22,936 nt of DNA from contig CAJVPP010001087.1 in the NCBI GenBank assembly GCA_910592005.1, positions 1 through 22,936 on the forward strand. The letters are read 5' to 3'. The notes under the pieces are model-generated. The model saw nothing but the letters and a program-made list of their open reading frames with translations, made no database searches and was not told the DNA's origin. How positions within the stretch are numbered: position 1 is the first letter of the stretch; the number at the start of each line of letters is the position of its first letter. Origin of the DNA: Funneliformis mosseae (Eukaryota > Glomeromycota > Glomeromycetes > Glomerales > Glomeraceae). This document shows, piece after piece, positions 10,491-19,890 of the stretch. Made by a program: the position numbers and the translations under genes.

Positions 10491-11730
10491 ACAATATTTA
10501 AATCATAATAAGTTTCCTAATCATATTCAATCTAATAGAGACAAGAAAAGTTCACGAATATGGCCAAGTATTTTACAATTCAAAATACTAATTTATATCG
10601 TTTTGATTGAAAAAGACCTAGGTATTTATTACAAGTTCTCAAAAGATATGAATTAGAACCTGTTTTATACATGATGCATAATGATTCTATAGCAGAATAT
10701 TTTGAATGAAAAATCATGTTCAACAAAATTAAAATTTGATATTATTGGTCTTAAATGTATAAAGATGTTAAAGAGTATGTGAAAACGTGTGATTCTTGTC
10801 AACGAAGAGGAAGACTAAGCAAGAATAACGAATTACATCCTATACCCCTTAACAGCCCCTTTTATCAGATTGGAATTAACTTTATTGGTCCTTTACCAAT
10901 AACTTCTAGAGAAAATAGATATATTATTGTAGCTGTAGATATGTTTATGAAATGGCCAGAAGCAAGAGTTATTGCAGAAGCCACTGCTAGTCAAGTTGCT
11001 TTATTCGTCTATGAAGAAATTATTTGTAGACATGAATGTCTTATAAAAATTCTCTCAGATAGAGAAACATATTTCAATAATGCTATGATAAAAGAATTAA
11101 TAAAAAAATTTAGAATTAAACATCATAATTCGATGCCATATCATTCTCAGACAAATGGACAAGTAGAAAGATTTAATAAAACATTGAAAGAATCATTAGC
11201 AAAAATTATACAAGAACAAACTAAATGGAATTTATATATAGCATCTATATTATTCGCTTATTATACTGCTCAGCAATTTACTACCAAAATGATTCCATTT
11301 CTGTTAATATATGGACGAGAAGCAAAGTTATCCCTTGATGATCATGTCGATCAAGAAAATAAAAATTTGATAGATTGAATCTGACAAATCATAGAGAAAC
11401 TTTCAGATATTAGAGAAAAAGCTAAACAAACAATGATCGTCATGAAAAATAAACAAAAGATAGCCTATGACAAACATCTGACTAAACCAATATCATTTGA
11501 CATAAAACAAAAACTCTTGTACTTTGATGCTACACGAATCAATCAATTCTCAGAAAAATTAGAGCCAAAATAGAAAGGACCTTATAGAATTCATGAGATT
11601 TTGATAAATGGATCTTATCATTTAAGAAAAGAAGATGGATGCCTTCTTGTCAAACCTGTAAATAGTGACTTACTAAAAAGTTATTTTGATAGATGGTCAT
11701 GGAAACCACAAATAGTGATTGACATATGAG
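10491..11730 (+). pseudogene. pol: pol: integrase, catalytically broken
   Basis: The run-up frame shifts by one base near 10560. An H2C2 zinc finger follows, with its second His read as Tyr (codon TAT at 10698-10700) and the Cys pair intact (CDSC, 10788-10799). The 207-codon open frame 10755-11378 holds the rve core. The first catalytic Asp is Asn (GINFIGPLP, AAC at 10878-10880, residue 42), the second Asp is kept (LSDRETYF, 11058-11060), and the Glu is kept (QVERFNKTL, 11166-11168). From 11561 a GPY/F-type C-terminus follows (KGPYRIHEILINGSYHLR, then KPVNSDLLKSYFDRWSW). Stops at 11376-11378, 11382-11384 and about 11570 mostly match lost Gln or Trp codons. Integrase would insert element DNA; this copy cannot. 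Confidence 0.88.
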
Positions 11731-12194
11731 AAAATATATAAATATTGCTACCCTCTATTAGTATCAGTTTTGCAAAAATGGATGAAATTTTACAAGACGT
11801 AATGTGAATAGAACTATTACATATTACCATCTTTATCAATCTACAGATGATCTTAAGACAAAAATGAGGATAATTCAAAGAAATTATCGATGAACAAAAG
11901 TGATCAGAAATAGAATTGGAATGTTAATAAACATGTATTTCGCTGAAGATCTTTTAGATTCTTTAGAAGATATTGATTACAAATGGGTAAAATTAATTTT
12001 GAATTCATATCAGAGAGAGATTGCTATAAAGACTTTTATGATATTTCAGAAATTAGGAATATCACAACTCTATCGAACTAAAGTCTTAACTACCTGGTAA
12101 ATACAACAACTAATAAAAAGTAAAATACAGAATCTTATTTCAAAGGCGAAATTTTTTCTCACTACTACGTTCAAAATTCAAGTTGAAGGAGGAT
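11731..12194 (+). other. Region after integrase, with a 66-codon frame and polypurine tract
   Basis: This is the 3' part of the element before the right LTR. A 66-codon open frame lies at 11900-12100 (LLDSLEDIDYKWVKLILNSY near its middle), with moderate helical potential and no family I recognise. It could be a decayed extra gene or an extension of pol. The purine run GAAGGAGGA at about 12185-12193, directly upstream of the right LTR, is a good candidate for the plus-strand polypurine primer. Confidence 0.4.
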
Positions 12195-12932
12195 TGTCAA
12201 CGGAAGAAATTATAACTCCAAATATTACGTGAGATCTGTCGATCAATAATGATCTCACGTTAGATGATGTCACCGCTGTGCTAAACAGTGATCATCAATA
12301 ATTTCTGTTATGCCTGATATACTTGTTTCTTCTGTATTTTCTGAACAGTCTGTTTATTCTATTTACTTTATTTTATCTGTAATTTCTTTAACATCTGTAA
12401 CTTATTTTATTTCTTTTTATTATTTTTATTATTTATATTATTTTTATTATTTTATTATATTTACGTATATTTTTATTGAGACATATATCTATATTTAGTT
12501 AATTTATAGCGTAGCAAGTAGTTAGCCGTAGCAAAGTCAATTTGTATAAATAGAATAGCTTTTGCTTAAGTTGTAAATTAACTCAATTGTAAGTCTATAA
12601 ATTCATTTGTAAGTTTATACTCTTCTGCGAGTTTCAAGTTATAAATAAAGAAATCAATTTAAATCTACACAAACTACTTTTCTCTTTAACGTTATCCTTC
12701 ATCTAGGATTATTGTGATACCTTACACTAACTTATTATTGAGTTCATCATTACAAGTTCGATTAAATATATCTTAAATTCTAAGACGTGATAAATTGCTA
12801 AGTTGATTCAAGTATAACGGATACCTGTAGGACTTAGAGAAAATCCTAAGGTTGAAAACTCTAACGTGTAGAATTAGCTACCGCAATCTTTTAACTTAAA
12901 CATTAAGATAAACGAAAATGAATCTGGTAACA
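12195..12932 (+). repeat. 3' LTR
   Basis: The 738-bp right LTR starts TGTCAACGG and ends GGTAACA. It keeps the TG..CA termini and a perfect 10-bp hairpin at 12227-12260 (ACGTGAGATC ... GATCTCACGT, 14-base loop). It lacks one of the tandem T residues and about five bases in the TGTAAGTTTATA repeat compared with the left copy. A 62-codon open frame at 12310-12498 is only the T-rich LTR tract and is not a gene. Confidence 0.92.
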
Positions 12933-12936
12933 ACGG
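12933..12936. repeat. Right target-site duplication of the LTR element (ACGG)
   Basis: This is the partner of ATAG at 4231-4234. Directly after it the Helitron frame resumes (GCA TTC CCT, residues AFP). Reading GTA-CGG-GCA across the repaired junction gives an uninterrupted frame. Confidence 0.5.
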
Positions 12937-15291
12937 GCATTCCCTATACTTTATCCTTGAGGTATCGCAGAATACTATAAACATTGAGTAAAAGAAGTAA
13001 AACTGGTAGAATACTTTAAACACCTTTTAATCTACAAAAATGGTTAGTTTGCTCATCATCTATGATGGCGTTATTTTGCATTAAATATAATAATGAGATG
13101 GAGAGCATTATTAGAAGGTCATATATTTGTCTGACAAAATTTAGATAAAGGGTAACTTACTGTAGCTGAAATCTTAAATTTAATAGAAGCCAATAATAAC
13201 ATTATAGACTGAGTGTTATATTATGATGAGGGATTATATAATACCCGTCAATATTAGATGCATCGTAAAGCTGAATTAATAGATATGATAAAATAGGTAA
13301 GATCCTAAGAAATGGTATTCTTTATGATTAGTATAGCTAATATGCATTAGTCAGATCTACACAACCTTATGTTTAGCGGAGAAAATACTATAAAAGCATA
13401 ATCAAATCAGGATGTCACTAGATGTCAACATAAGGATCTTATAGATAATCCCCATATTGTTGCATGATTTTTGAAAAGTGGTTTAAAGTCTTTTTTGAAA
13501 AGGTTCTTATACCTAAATGGGGATTAGTTGAGTAGTGGTATCACTTCGAATGACAGCATCATGATAGTGTTCATATGCATAGTATTACTAAGAGAAAAGA
13601 TGCATCTGAAATTGATTGGAAAAAAATGAATAACAATGAGGAGATAATGGAAAATGTTATGCATTACTTAGATTCTTTAATTACAATAATCAATCCTGGT
13701 TTAGATATACCTTTTCCTGATCATCACCCATATTAAAAGTGCTTGAAAATCTCAATGATAATATAGCAGACTACATTGAGCTAATAAATAAATTATAGCA
13801 TTATACACATTGTGGTTTCTACTATCTACGAATTGACAAAAAAACTGGTGAACAGAAATGCAGATTTGGTTTTCCTAAGAGTTAACAAGTCAAATAACTA
13901 TTCAAAATAATAATAGTTATCTAGAGTTAATAATAGCCAGAAATGATTCACTTATAAATTCACATAATCATATTCAACTTCAGGAATGAAGGGCAAATAT
14001 TGATTTGAAGCTTATTCTCACATAATATGCTGCTTTACAGTATATTTCAAAATATGCTAGTAAAGCTGAGTCACGATTTTTAGCTTTTTTAGAAGTTTTA
14101 GATCAAGCTCTTCATATAATAATCCAAATAATCTAAGTATTAAAGCATTTCAAAAATTGCTTATTTATACAATAAAGGAATATGATTATTCAGCCTAGAA
14201 AACTTGCTACTTTTTTCTTCAAATACTACTTTACCACTGTAGTAGAAATTTTACTAATTTAAATCTTAATAAAGAGACAAATTAGTAGCTTTATAACAGT
14301 AAACATAATAAGAACAATGAAGTTAAAAAAACAGATTTCTTACCTTTGCAAAGATATTGCAGTCGATCTACTGAATTGAGTGATGTGTCATTATTTAGAT
14401 TATATCTGCAATATATATCAGTCAGAAAAGAGTGGGTAAAATGCAGCAAAGAAAATATTGTACATATCTGGTCACGATCATCTTTAATTAAAAATGGTCC
14501 TCAATGGGAAGAATTTTATCGCGTAAAAGTTCTCTTACATGTTTGTTATAGAGACATTCTTAACCTTATAGAGAATCACACACTTTCATAGATAGACTTA
14601 TATAATTATCATCTTTCAGAAATTAATGATGATCCTAGTGATTTAATTGAACCTGTTGTGGATAATCTTGAGAAAGTTGATGGTAACAATTCTGATGATA
14701 ATGAAGATATTGTATAAGAAGAATATGAATCTTAAGCTGATTGGATGGTACTGTCTGAAATGATGCCAGATAGACGAAAATGCAATTCAACTAATTCTTT
14801 TAGTAACCGAAATATTGACATAAATCATGATTGGATTGATGAAAGCTAGACACAATTTTCTAAAATTGAAGAAATAGGAAGTTTCATTAAGCAGGCAATT
14901 GATGATTATGATGCAACTCAAATCAGGAATAATCAAGAAATATTGATTGTAAAACCCTAAATAATAAACAAAGGATAATATTTGAAAGAATTGAAAGACA
15001 TTATATTGCTTTAACTTCAAATGAATCTGTAAAACCTTTTGCGGATTATTATTATGGGTACTGCTAGAACTAGAAAATCTTATCTAATAAGCATCATCTG
15101 AAATAGGCTACAAAAAAATAGTATTATACTTGCTCTAACAGGCATTATAACCTTTAATATTCAATGTAGAACTATCTATTTATTACTTTTCATTCCAATA
15201 TGTAGCATAAATTATAAGCTTAAAGGTGAATCTTTGAAAAAATTACAAAATATAATAAAAGATATCCAATATATTATCATTGATGAAATGA
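12937..15291 (+). pseudogene. Helitron Rep domain and start of helicase
   Basis: This continues the gene broken at 4230. After a conserved block (FKHLLIYKNG-like, RWRALLEGHIFV) comes the Rep nuclease. The HUH metal motif reads H-M-H at 13572-13580 (VHMHSI, normally HVHG). The two-tyrosine motif is intact (QYISKYASKAE, Tyr codons 14041-14043 and 14053-14055). These would nick and join single-stranded DNA in rolling-circle transposition. A linker block at 14346-14591 (KENIVHIW, NGPQWEEFYRVKVLLHV) leads to a PIF1-like helicase. Walker A at 15057-15080 reads G-T-A-R-T-R-K-S, with two Gly changed to Arg. Walker B (IIIDEMS, 15282-15287 for Asp-Glu) is kept. Many stops lie at Gln or Trp positions, and there are several frameshifts. 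Confidence 0.85.
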
Positions 15292-15299
15292 GTATAGTA

Positions 15300-15452
15300 T
15301 AAAGATGGTACTGCAACTAATTGCAACCATGTAATACTTATTTGTCACTGGTTGCAACTAGTTGCAACTTAATTTTTATTAATATTGCAACTAGTTGCAA
15401 CCCTGTGATGCTTATTTGTCACTGGTTGCAACCAGTTGCAGTGCTATCTTTA
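15300..15452. mobile_element. 153-bp MITE with 8-bp target duplication (hAT-like)
   Basis: The terminal inverted repeats start TAAAGATRGYACTGCAACT and match over 29 bp with four differences, all transitions. Target duplications are GTATAGTA (15292-15299) and GTATGGTA (15453-15460), 8 bp with one G/A change. An 8-bp duplication is the mark of the hAT superfamily. The inside is a direct repeat of about 55 bp (15312-15367 and 15386-15440). Each copy is bounded by the near-palindrome GTTGCAACTAGTTGCAAC, so that motif occurs four times. It has no coding capacity. Removing the element and one duplication rejoins the helicase frame as DEMSMVG. Confidence 0.85.
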
Positions 15453-15460
15453 GTATGGTA

Positions 15461-16443
15461 GGCTGTCACTTTCTTGTTCTAATTGATTTGAGACTGCGTT
15501 AAGCATTTTTAGATCATTCTAATCAATACTTTAGTGACCAATCTATAATCCTTATTGACGACTTCAGATAACTTTCCCAGTATGTGATCTTCCCATGTAT
15601 TCTCAGGATTATTGATCATCAGATCCTATATCTAAGGATAGACGTAATACCTATAGCTAATTTCAAGAAGTTTATAAACTTGAAACTGCACAATGACAAA
15701 TTGGTAATTCAAATGAATAATGTTAATTCAGAAATCTTTTATTTCGCTTATGTGATAAAGAATCTATACAATCTGATTGAGAATTATTGATGACACAAAT
15801 CCTAAAAAAGCTATCAGAACCAGAGTGAAAAAAATTTTCAAATGCTATCAACATTCTTACAATATGGGAAGAAGTTGATAAAATTAATGCTAATAAACTT
15901 AGTCATTAAACTAACCTATTGCTAGGATTTGAGCAGTTCATACAGGTGGCACTGAAGCTTCAAAGGCCGATTCAGATATAGCAAAAGGTCTTGAATCTGA
16001 AATATTGTTAGCCAGAATGCTACTGATTTTGTGAATAACACAATGGGAACAATAATAGATATATTATACAAAGAGAACCCTGAGCATACATCATTACCAA
16101 CTGCTATTTTAGTTTCTTTTGACTAATATCATAGCCCAACTCTTACAAACATAAATGAAATTCTGGTTGTACCTATTGTTCCTATACGATACATATGAAA
16201 AGGCAAATCTAGCATTTGCTCTTGACTACAACTTCTACTTTCTCTTTCATGGGCCATTACAGCTTACAAATTGCAAGGTCTAACTTTACTGAAAGCAGTT
16301 ATAGATCTTGGCAAGAGGGAATTTGCTGCTGGTTTGTATTTGTAGCAATTTCCTGTGTTCGTTCTCTCAATGATATTATTTTCAAGCAGTTTGATTTTAG
16401 TAGAATTAAGCACATAAAAAACTGTAAAAGGTTAAAAGAATAA
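15461..16443 (+). pseudogene. Helitron helicase, C-terminal part
   Basis: The PIF1-like helicase resumes after the MITE with FLVLIDLRLR*AFLDH, then a ILIDDFR*LSQ block that stands for the GDFGQLPPV motif. Next comes LPMYSQD and, in the same frame, FQEVYKLE followed by the remains of a QRQSG-type motif. The C-terminal helicase motif is seen at about 16245-16380: WAITAYKLQGLTLLKAVID, then after a one-base shift FVAISCVRSLNDIIF. The tail is FSRIKHIKNCKRLKE. This part would couple ATP hydrolysis to strand unwinding. Stops are again mainly at CAA, CGA and TGG positions. The 68-codon open frame at 15584-15790 is out of frame with the helicase. Confidence 0.8.
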
Positions 16444-16870
16444 ATAGCAGAAGAAAAAAGACTAGCTAAAATGAAAACGATCTAAATTTCTTGCAAAAAA
16501 AATTTTTTGCTTTCATTATTTGGCAAAAGGTTACATGATCTACAATTATATTATGCGATTTATACTAATATTACACAACTTTTAACATAAGTATTATATG
16601 ATCTTGTATATTTTTGCTTTTAGTACAGGGAATTGTTTTATTTTTTTATTTTTATTTTTAGTTTATTTTTAGTTTATTTTACATAATCATAATGTATTTT
16701 TTCAAAAAAAGAAAATAAACTGATAATTGTGACAGGGACAAAAATAGGGTTAAAACAAATTTTGTTAAGTCATTACAGTAAATAGTCCTTCGCTAACGCT
16801 CTGGACAATTAAGGTATTTGTTTAATTTTTATATTATTGTTCATTGTATAGCTGATTAGCAGAAAGGCCT
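16444..16870. other. Low-complexity spacer after the Helitron gene
   Basis: This holds A and T runs (a TTTTTATTTTTAGTTTATTT tract at about 16640-16680) and no gene. The Helitron 3' end should lie in or just beyond this stretch. I cannot fix a CTRR terminus. Confidence 0.4.
16781..16810. repeat. Hairpin, possible Helitron 3' subterminal structure
   Basis: AATAGTCC (16781-16788) pairs with GGACAATT (16803-16810) with one mismatch around a 14-base loop that contains two CGCT copies. Helitrons end with a short hairpin about 10 bases before CTRR. No CTRR follows at that spacing here, so this assignment is weak. Confidence 0.35.
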
Positions 16871-17000
16871 CTCATAGCTACGATGACAATGGAATGTTGT
16901 CTATCTTATGGATGGAATATCTGCTATGAGAAATAGAACTCTTTATAACTACGGTAAAATAATGGAATATTGTAAACCTTATAGATGGAATGTTTGTTGT
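16871..17000 (+). repeat. Imperfect 60-bp direct repeat
   Basis: Units 16871-16930 and 16941-17000 share the pattern TAGCTACGRTRA..AATGGAATRTTGT..CTTATRGATGGAAT. The first unit is bounded by perfect 8-bp inverted arms, CTCATAGC and GCTATGAG. It may be part of a repeat family; its role is unknown. Confidence 0.55.
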
Positions 17001-17082
17001 ACTTAATATACTAATTCTGTGTGGACTATTCAGGTTATACTTTTATTAACATTAATTTTATTAATTTATTATTATTTTTGAG

Positions 17083-19154
17083 GATCATTGCAAAATTCTT
17101 AATGGTGTTGATGTTTTTTGGAAAAGAATCGAACTGAATATTAAGCTATAAAATCGGCTACAAAATGTAGAGGTTGTAATTTTTCTTGTATATTTTATAA
17201 AGTTGGGATTTATATTAACTGTATTTCATTTTATTGATTACAGATTAAGGATACTAGCTCGTTGATAAGCACCTCCGCAGAGGCCCTTAAAACTGCAATT
17301 GGAAATATTAATTATACCGTTAGAAATATTAATAATACATTAATATAAAATATTATTGACGATTAAATATTTTTTTACTATGCTAATGATATTCACAGAA
17401 ATTATCAGGAAATTAGATTGATAACTCAACGCCTGAATCAATAATTGGACGCAAGCGAGCTTGTGAAAATGAAGAATTACCATCAATTTCTCCGAATAAG
17501 GTTAGCATGTAATTAAATTTATAAACAAGAATATCGTTTAATTTTCTAACTTCTTTTAAAATGCACAGACTAGAATAGGACCAAATTTACCCACAAATAT
17601 CTTTCTCAAGGTAAAAAATACTGATGACGATATTTTAGAGCTTAGCCATATAGTTGAAATATGTATTTTCTAACTATGAATACATTATCTTTAAGATTTC
17701 TTTTAGAAAAATAAAAGTTCTACGACTGAGACTGGTGAAAAATCACCTGCTAAATCTAATTTGGAAGAAAGAGATATAAAATCAAATGGCAAAAAGATCA
17801 CAGATGTATTTTGACATTGCTATCTTTTATGCATAGTAACTACATATATCTGAAAATGCCTTTCTAACTTGTTTTTTTATGACTTCTTTAGAAAGAACTT
17901 ATGAGATGATACAGTTTCAAAGAATGAAAAGATATCAATTATAATGAATCGGACATAGATCCATATTATGTAATTATTTTTTATTAGTTTTTCTTCGTAA
18001 TAAAAAATGTACAATTCTTATTATTTTTTTATTTTGTTGTTTTAGAATCTATCAAGCATCAAGAATTTGAACGTGAATTCTTGTCTAACAACCTGGATCA
18101 TTCGGTTACATCATTAAATAGGCCAATAATAATGGAAATAATATATAACCTAATCTTTACGTATATAATTTACGCGTTTAACTCAACGTTACATTTGGTC
18201 AAGAAATCTGTTGAGAAAAGTTTATTTGAGAAGATCGAAAAGGTTCTTAAAACAAGAAACAAATTGATTTTAGATAGATCGATAATCCAGAAATTGAAGG
18301 CAATTTTTCAAATAGACTATGCAGAAATTAGCTCGAAAATAATAACAGAAACCAAAGTTGAAAAAAAAAATTAAAGAGAGTGAGGAATCACGATTTCTCT
18401 TTTTTATTCAGCATACTCTCCTAGATTTCATCGTGATGTATAAATATATATCGCCTAAAGTGTTAGCTCGAGATATGTCTGAAAAATCGTATATTGTGGA
18501 ATGCCTTTCACTTATACTTCGATCTTTTAGAAATGCATTTCCTGAAATTAAATATGAGTGGATTGAAAAGGATGTTAAATTCATAAGGACATGAGCAATA
18601 TGTTTGCAATTAACATAAGGACTCAGAAAACTGATTTGTTAGTTCTGAGACTATCAGACGCAACTGAAATTATATACGTTGAAGTATCTAGATCACCTTA
18701 TAAATCAAAAAAGAAACATACAGTCAGAGACGCAAAAAAATTACTAATGATGGCTGTTTGTAATTTATGTAGAATATTGATGAATAATTTTGATTGTCCA
18801 ATTGAAATTGCTAAGAAAGTTAGATTGTATAGTATACAAGCAATTAGGAATAAATTGATATTATTTGCTGTATCACTTGTTGATAATAAAAAATATTTGG
18901 CTATTGAATTGGCTTCATGCATAATTCTCTATTCACTTAAAACTATTAAATGCTACACAAAAATCTTTAATTTTTTCAAGATAATAAGGAACAAGTTTAT
19001 TAAACAAGAAAAACTTCTAGAAAAAATTTATTCTTTTGTGTTCTTAGTTGATGATGATACCAGTGACCTATGAGGGTGGATAAATTTACCAGATAATGAT
19101 CTAATACCCGTAACGGAAGAGGAAATGGATGAACTCTCTTTAAATGTTACTTAA
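17083..19154 (+). pseudogene. Multi-exon protein of an unnamed fungal family, recently decayed
   Basis: Exons inferred from GT..AG borders are 17083-17172, 17244-17500, 17569-17610, 17707-17805, 17892-17969 and 18046-19154. Introns are 71-96 bp and the first four splice phases are all 0. A donor after 17033 (CAG/GTTATA) suggests one more upstream exon. The start is not found. Early exons encode a helical, coiled-coil-like part (EALKTAIGNINYTVRNINN), then a basic GRKRACENEE stretch that could be a nuclear signal. The last exon encodes a conserved C-terminal region (KTDLLVLRLSDATEI, YVEVSRSPY, AKKLLMMAVCNLCRIL). Damage includes an extra A in the A10 run 18361-18370, a one-base loss near 18590 that restores frame, a one-base phase error at the last splice, TGA at 19071-19073, and TGA twice in exon 17892-17969. 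AATAAA overlaps the stop. Confidence 0.6.
17173..17243 (+). other. Intron (example of the set)
   Basis: This 71-bp intron starts GTTGTAAT and ends with a T-rich tract and TTACAG. The others in this gene are 17501-17568 (GTTAGC..GCACAG), 17611-17706 (GTAAAA..TTTTAG), 17806-17891 (GTATTT..CTTTAG) and 17970-18045 (GTAATT..TTTTAG). The consistent AT-rich GT..AG form and shared phase support true splicing in the ancestral gene. Confidence 0.6.
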
Positions 19155-19890
19155 TAAAATTAAAGAATAGACCAGAATGAAACTTTTTATTATAAAATTG
19201 AATAGGGCGTACATATACTTTTTTTACATATAAAAATTTATTTATTGTAAGTCATTAAATTTAATTCTAGTACATAAAATCATATTTTTAGCCTCATAAT
19301 TACATATTGCGATTCTGATCATTATCTATAATAATAAATAACATTTGAATAATTTGCATTTGTATAAAAGTTATCATTACATTTTAGTCTTTTTTTTTTT
19401 TTGATATTATTAATTAAATTTTAATAAAAAATTCTTTAAATCTAATATTATTTAAAAAATTATTAAAAGATTTTATTAAAAAACTATTTTAATTAAAATA
19501 ACATTTATTTAATTAAATTATTTAATATGATTAATAAATATAATATAAAAATATAAAAAAAATTTTAAAAAAAATATAATTTTATAATTATATAATATTA
19601 TTTATAATATTTTTAATAATATATAATAAAAAATTTATAAATCATTATATTAAACATGTATGATAAAATAATTTATTAAATTAAAATCAAAAAATTTTTT
19701 TGTTTTTTAATTTTTAAAAAATAAATTTTTTTTTTATTTACTATTTCTTTAATGGTATTACAAACAAATTTGCCTGTAATTTTATTATTATTAAAATTAT
19801 TTTAAATATTTTTAAAAATAAAAAATAAAAAATTAATATATTTTGGTAATTATTAATTTTAAAAATTTAAAACATAATAATATTAGATAT
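19155..19890. other. Very AT-rich gene-free stretch
   Basis: Long runs of A and T with almost no G or C occur, especially 19390-19870. No gene, RNA or clear repeat unit is visible. It forms one block with 20689-21580, on both sides of the foldback element. Confidence 0.6.
19885..19890. repeat. Target-site duplication of foldback element (AGATAT)
   Basis: AGATAT here is repeated exactly at 20689-20694, directly outside the inverted repeats. In such AT-rich DNA a six-base match could arise by chance. Confidence 0.5.

Larger units (their letters stand above)
4235..12932 (+). mobile_element. Ty3/gypsy-type LTR retrotransposon, 8.7 kb, decayed
   Basis: Two long direct repeats bound the element: 741 bp at 4235-4975 and 738 bp at 12195-12932. 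The right copy starts TG and ends CA; the left start is TA instead of TG. Order inside is gag with a zinc knuckle, protease, reverse transcriptase, RNase H, an unidentified insert, integrase with a GPY/F-type C-terminus, then a purine tract before the right LTR. Protease-RT-RNase H-integrase is the Ty3/gypsy order. It is inserted in a Helitron gene. It cannot be autonomous: it has many stops, the RT core is deleted, and catalytic Asp residues are lost in protease and integrase. I find no convincing primer-binding site directly after the left LTR. Confidence 0.9.

Noticed and set aside
4976..11730. Reassigned genetic code with TAA/TAG read as Gln
   Set aside because: Stops also replace Trp (TGA and TAG) and Arg, CAA and CAG remain common for Gln, and catalytic residues are lost. 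Mutation explains all of these; a code change does not.
11681..11878. Minus-strand 65-codon open frame
   Set aside because: It overlaps the integrase C-terminus on the other strand and has no recognisable motif.
12310..12498. 62-codon hydrophobic open frame as a membrane protein
   Set aside because: It lies fully inside the 3' LTR and reflects its T-rich repeat tract.
14787..15020. Minus-strand 77-codon open frame
   Set aside because: It is antisense to the Helitron linker and helicase start, which show family similarity on the plus strand.
15584..15790. 68-codon open frame as a gene
   Set aside because: It is out of frame with the helicase. The frame with helicase similarity (LPMYSQD, FQEVYKLE) overlaps it and contains the mutated stops.
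18698..18922. Minus-strand 74-codon open frame
   Set aside because: It is antisense to the conserved last exon of the spliced gene.
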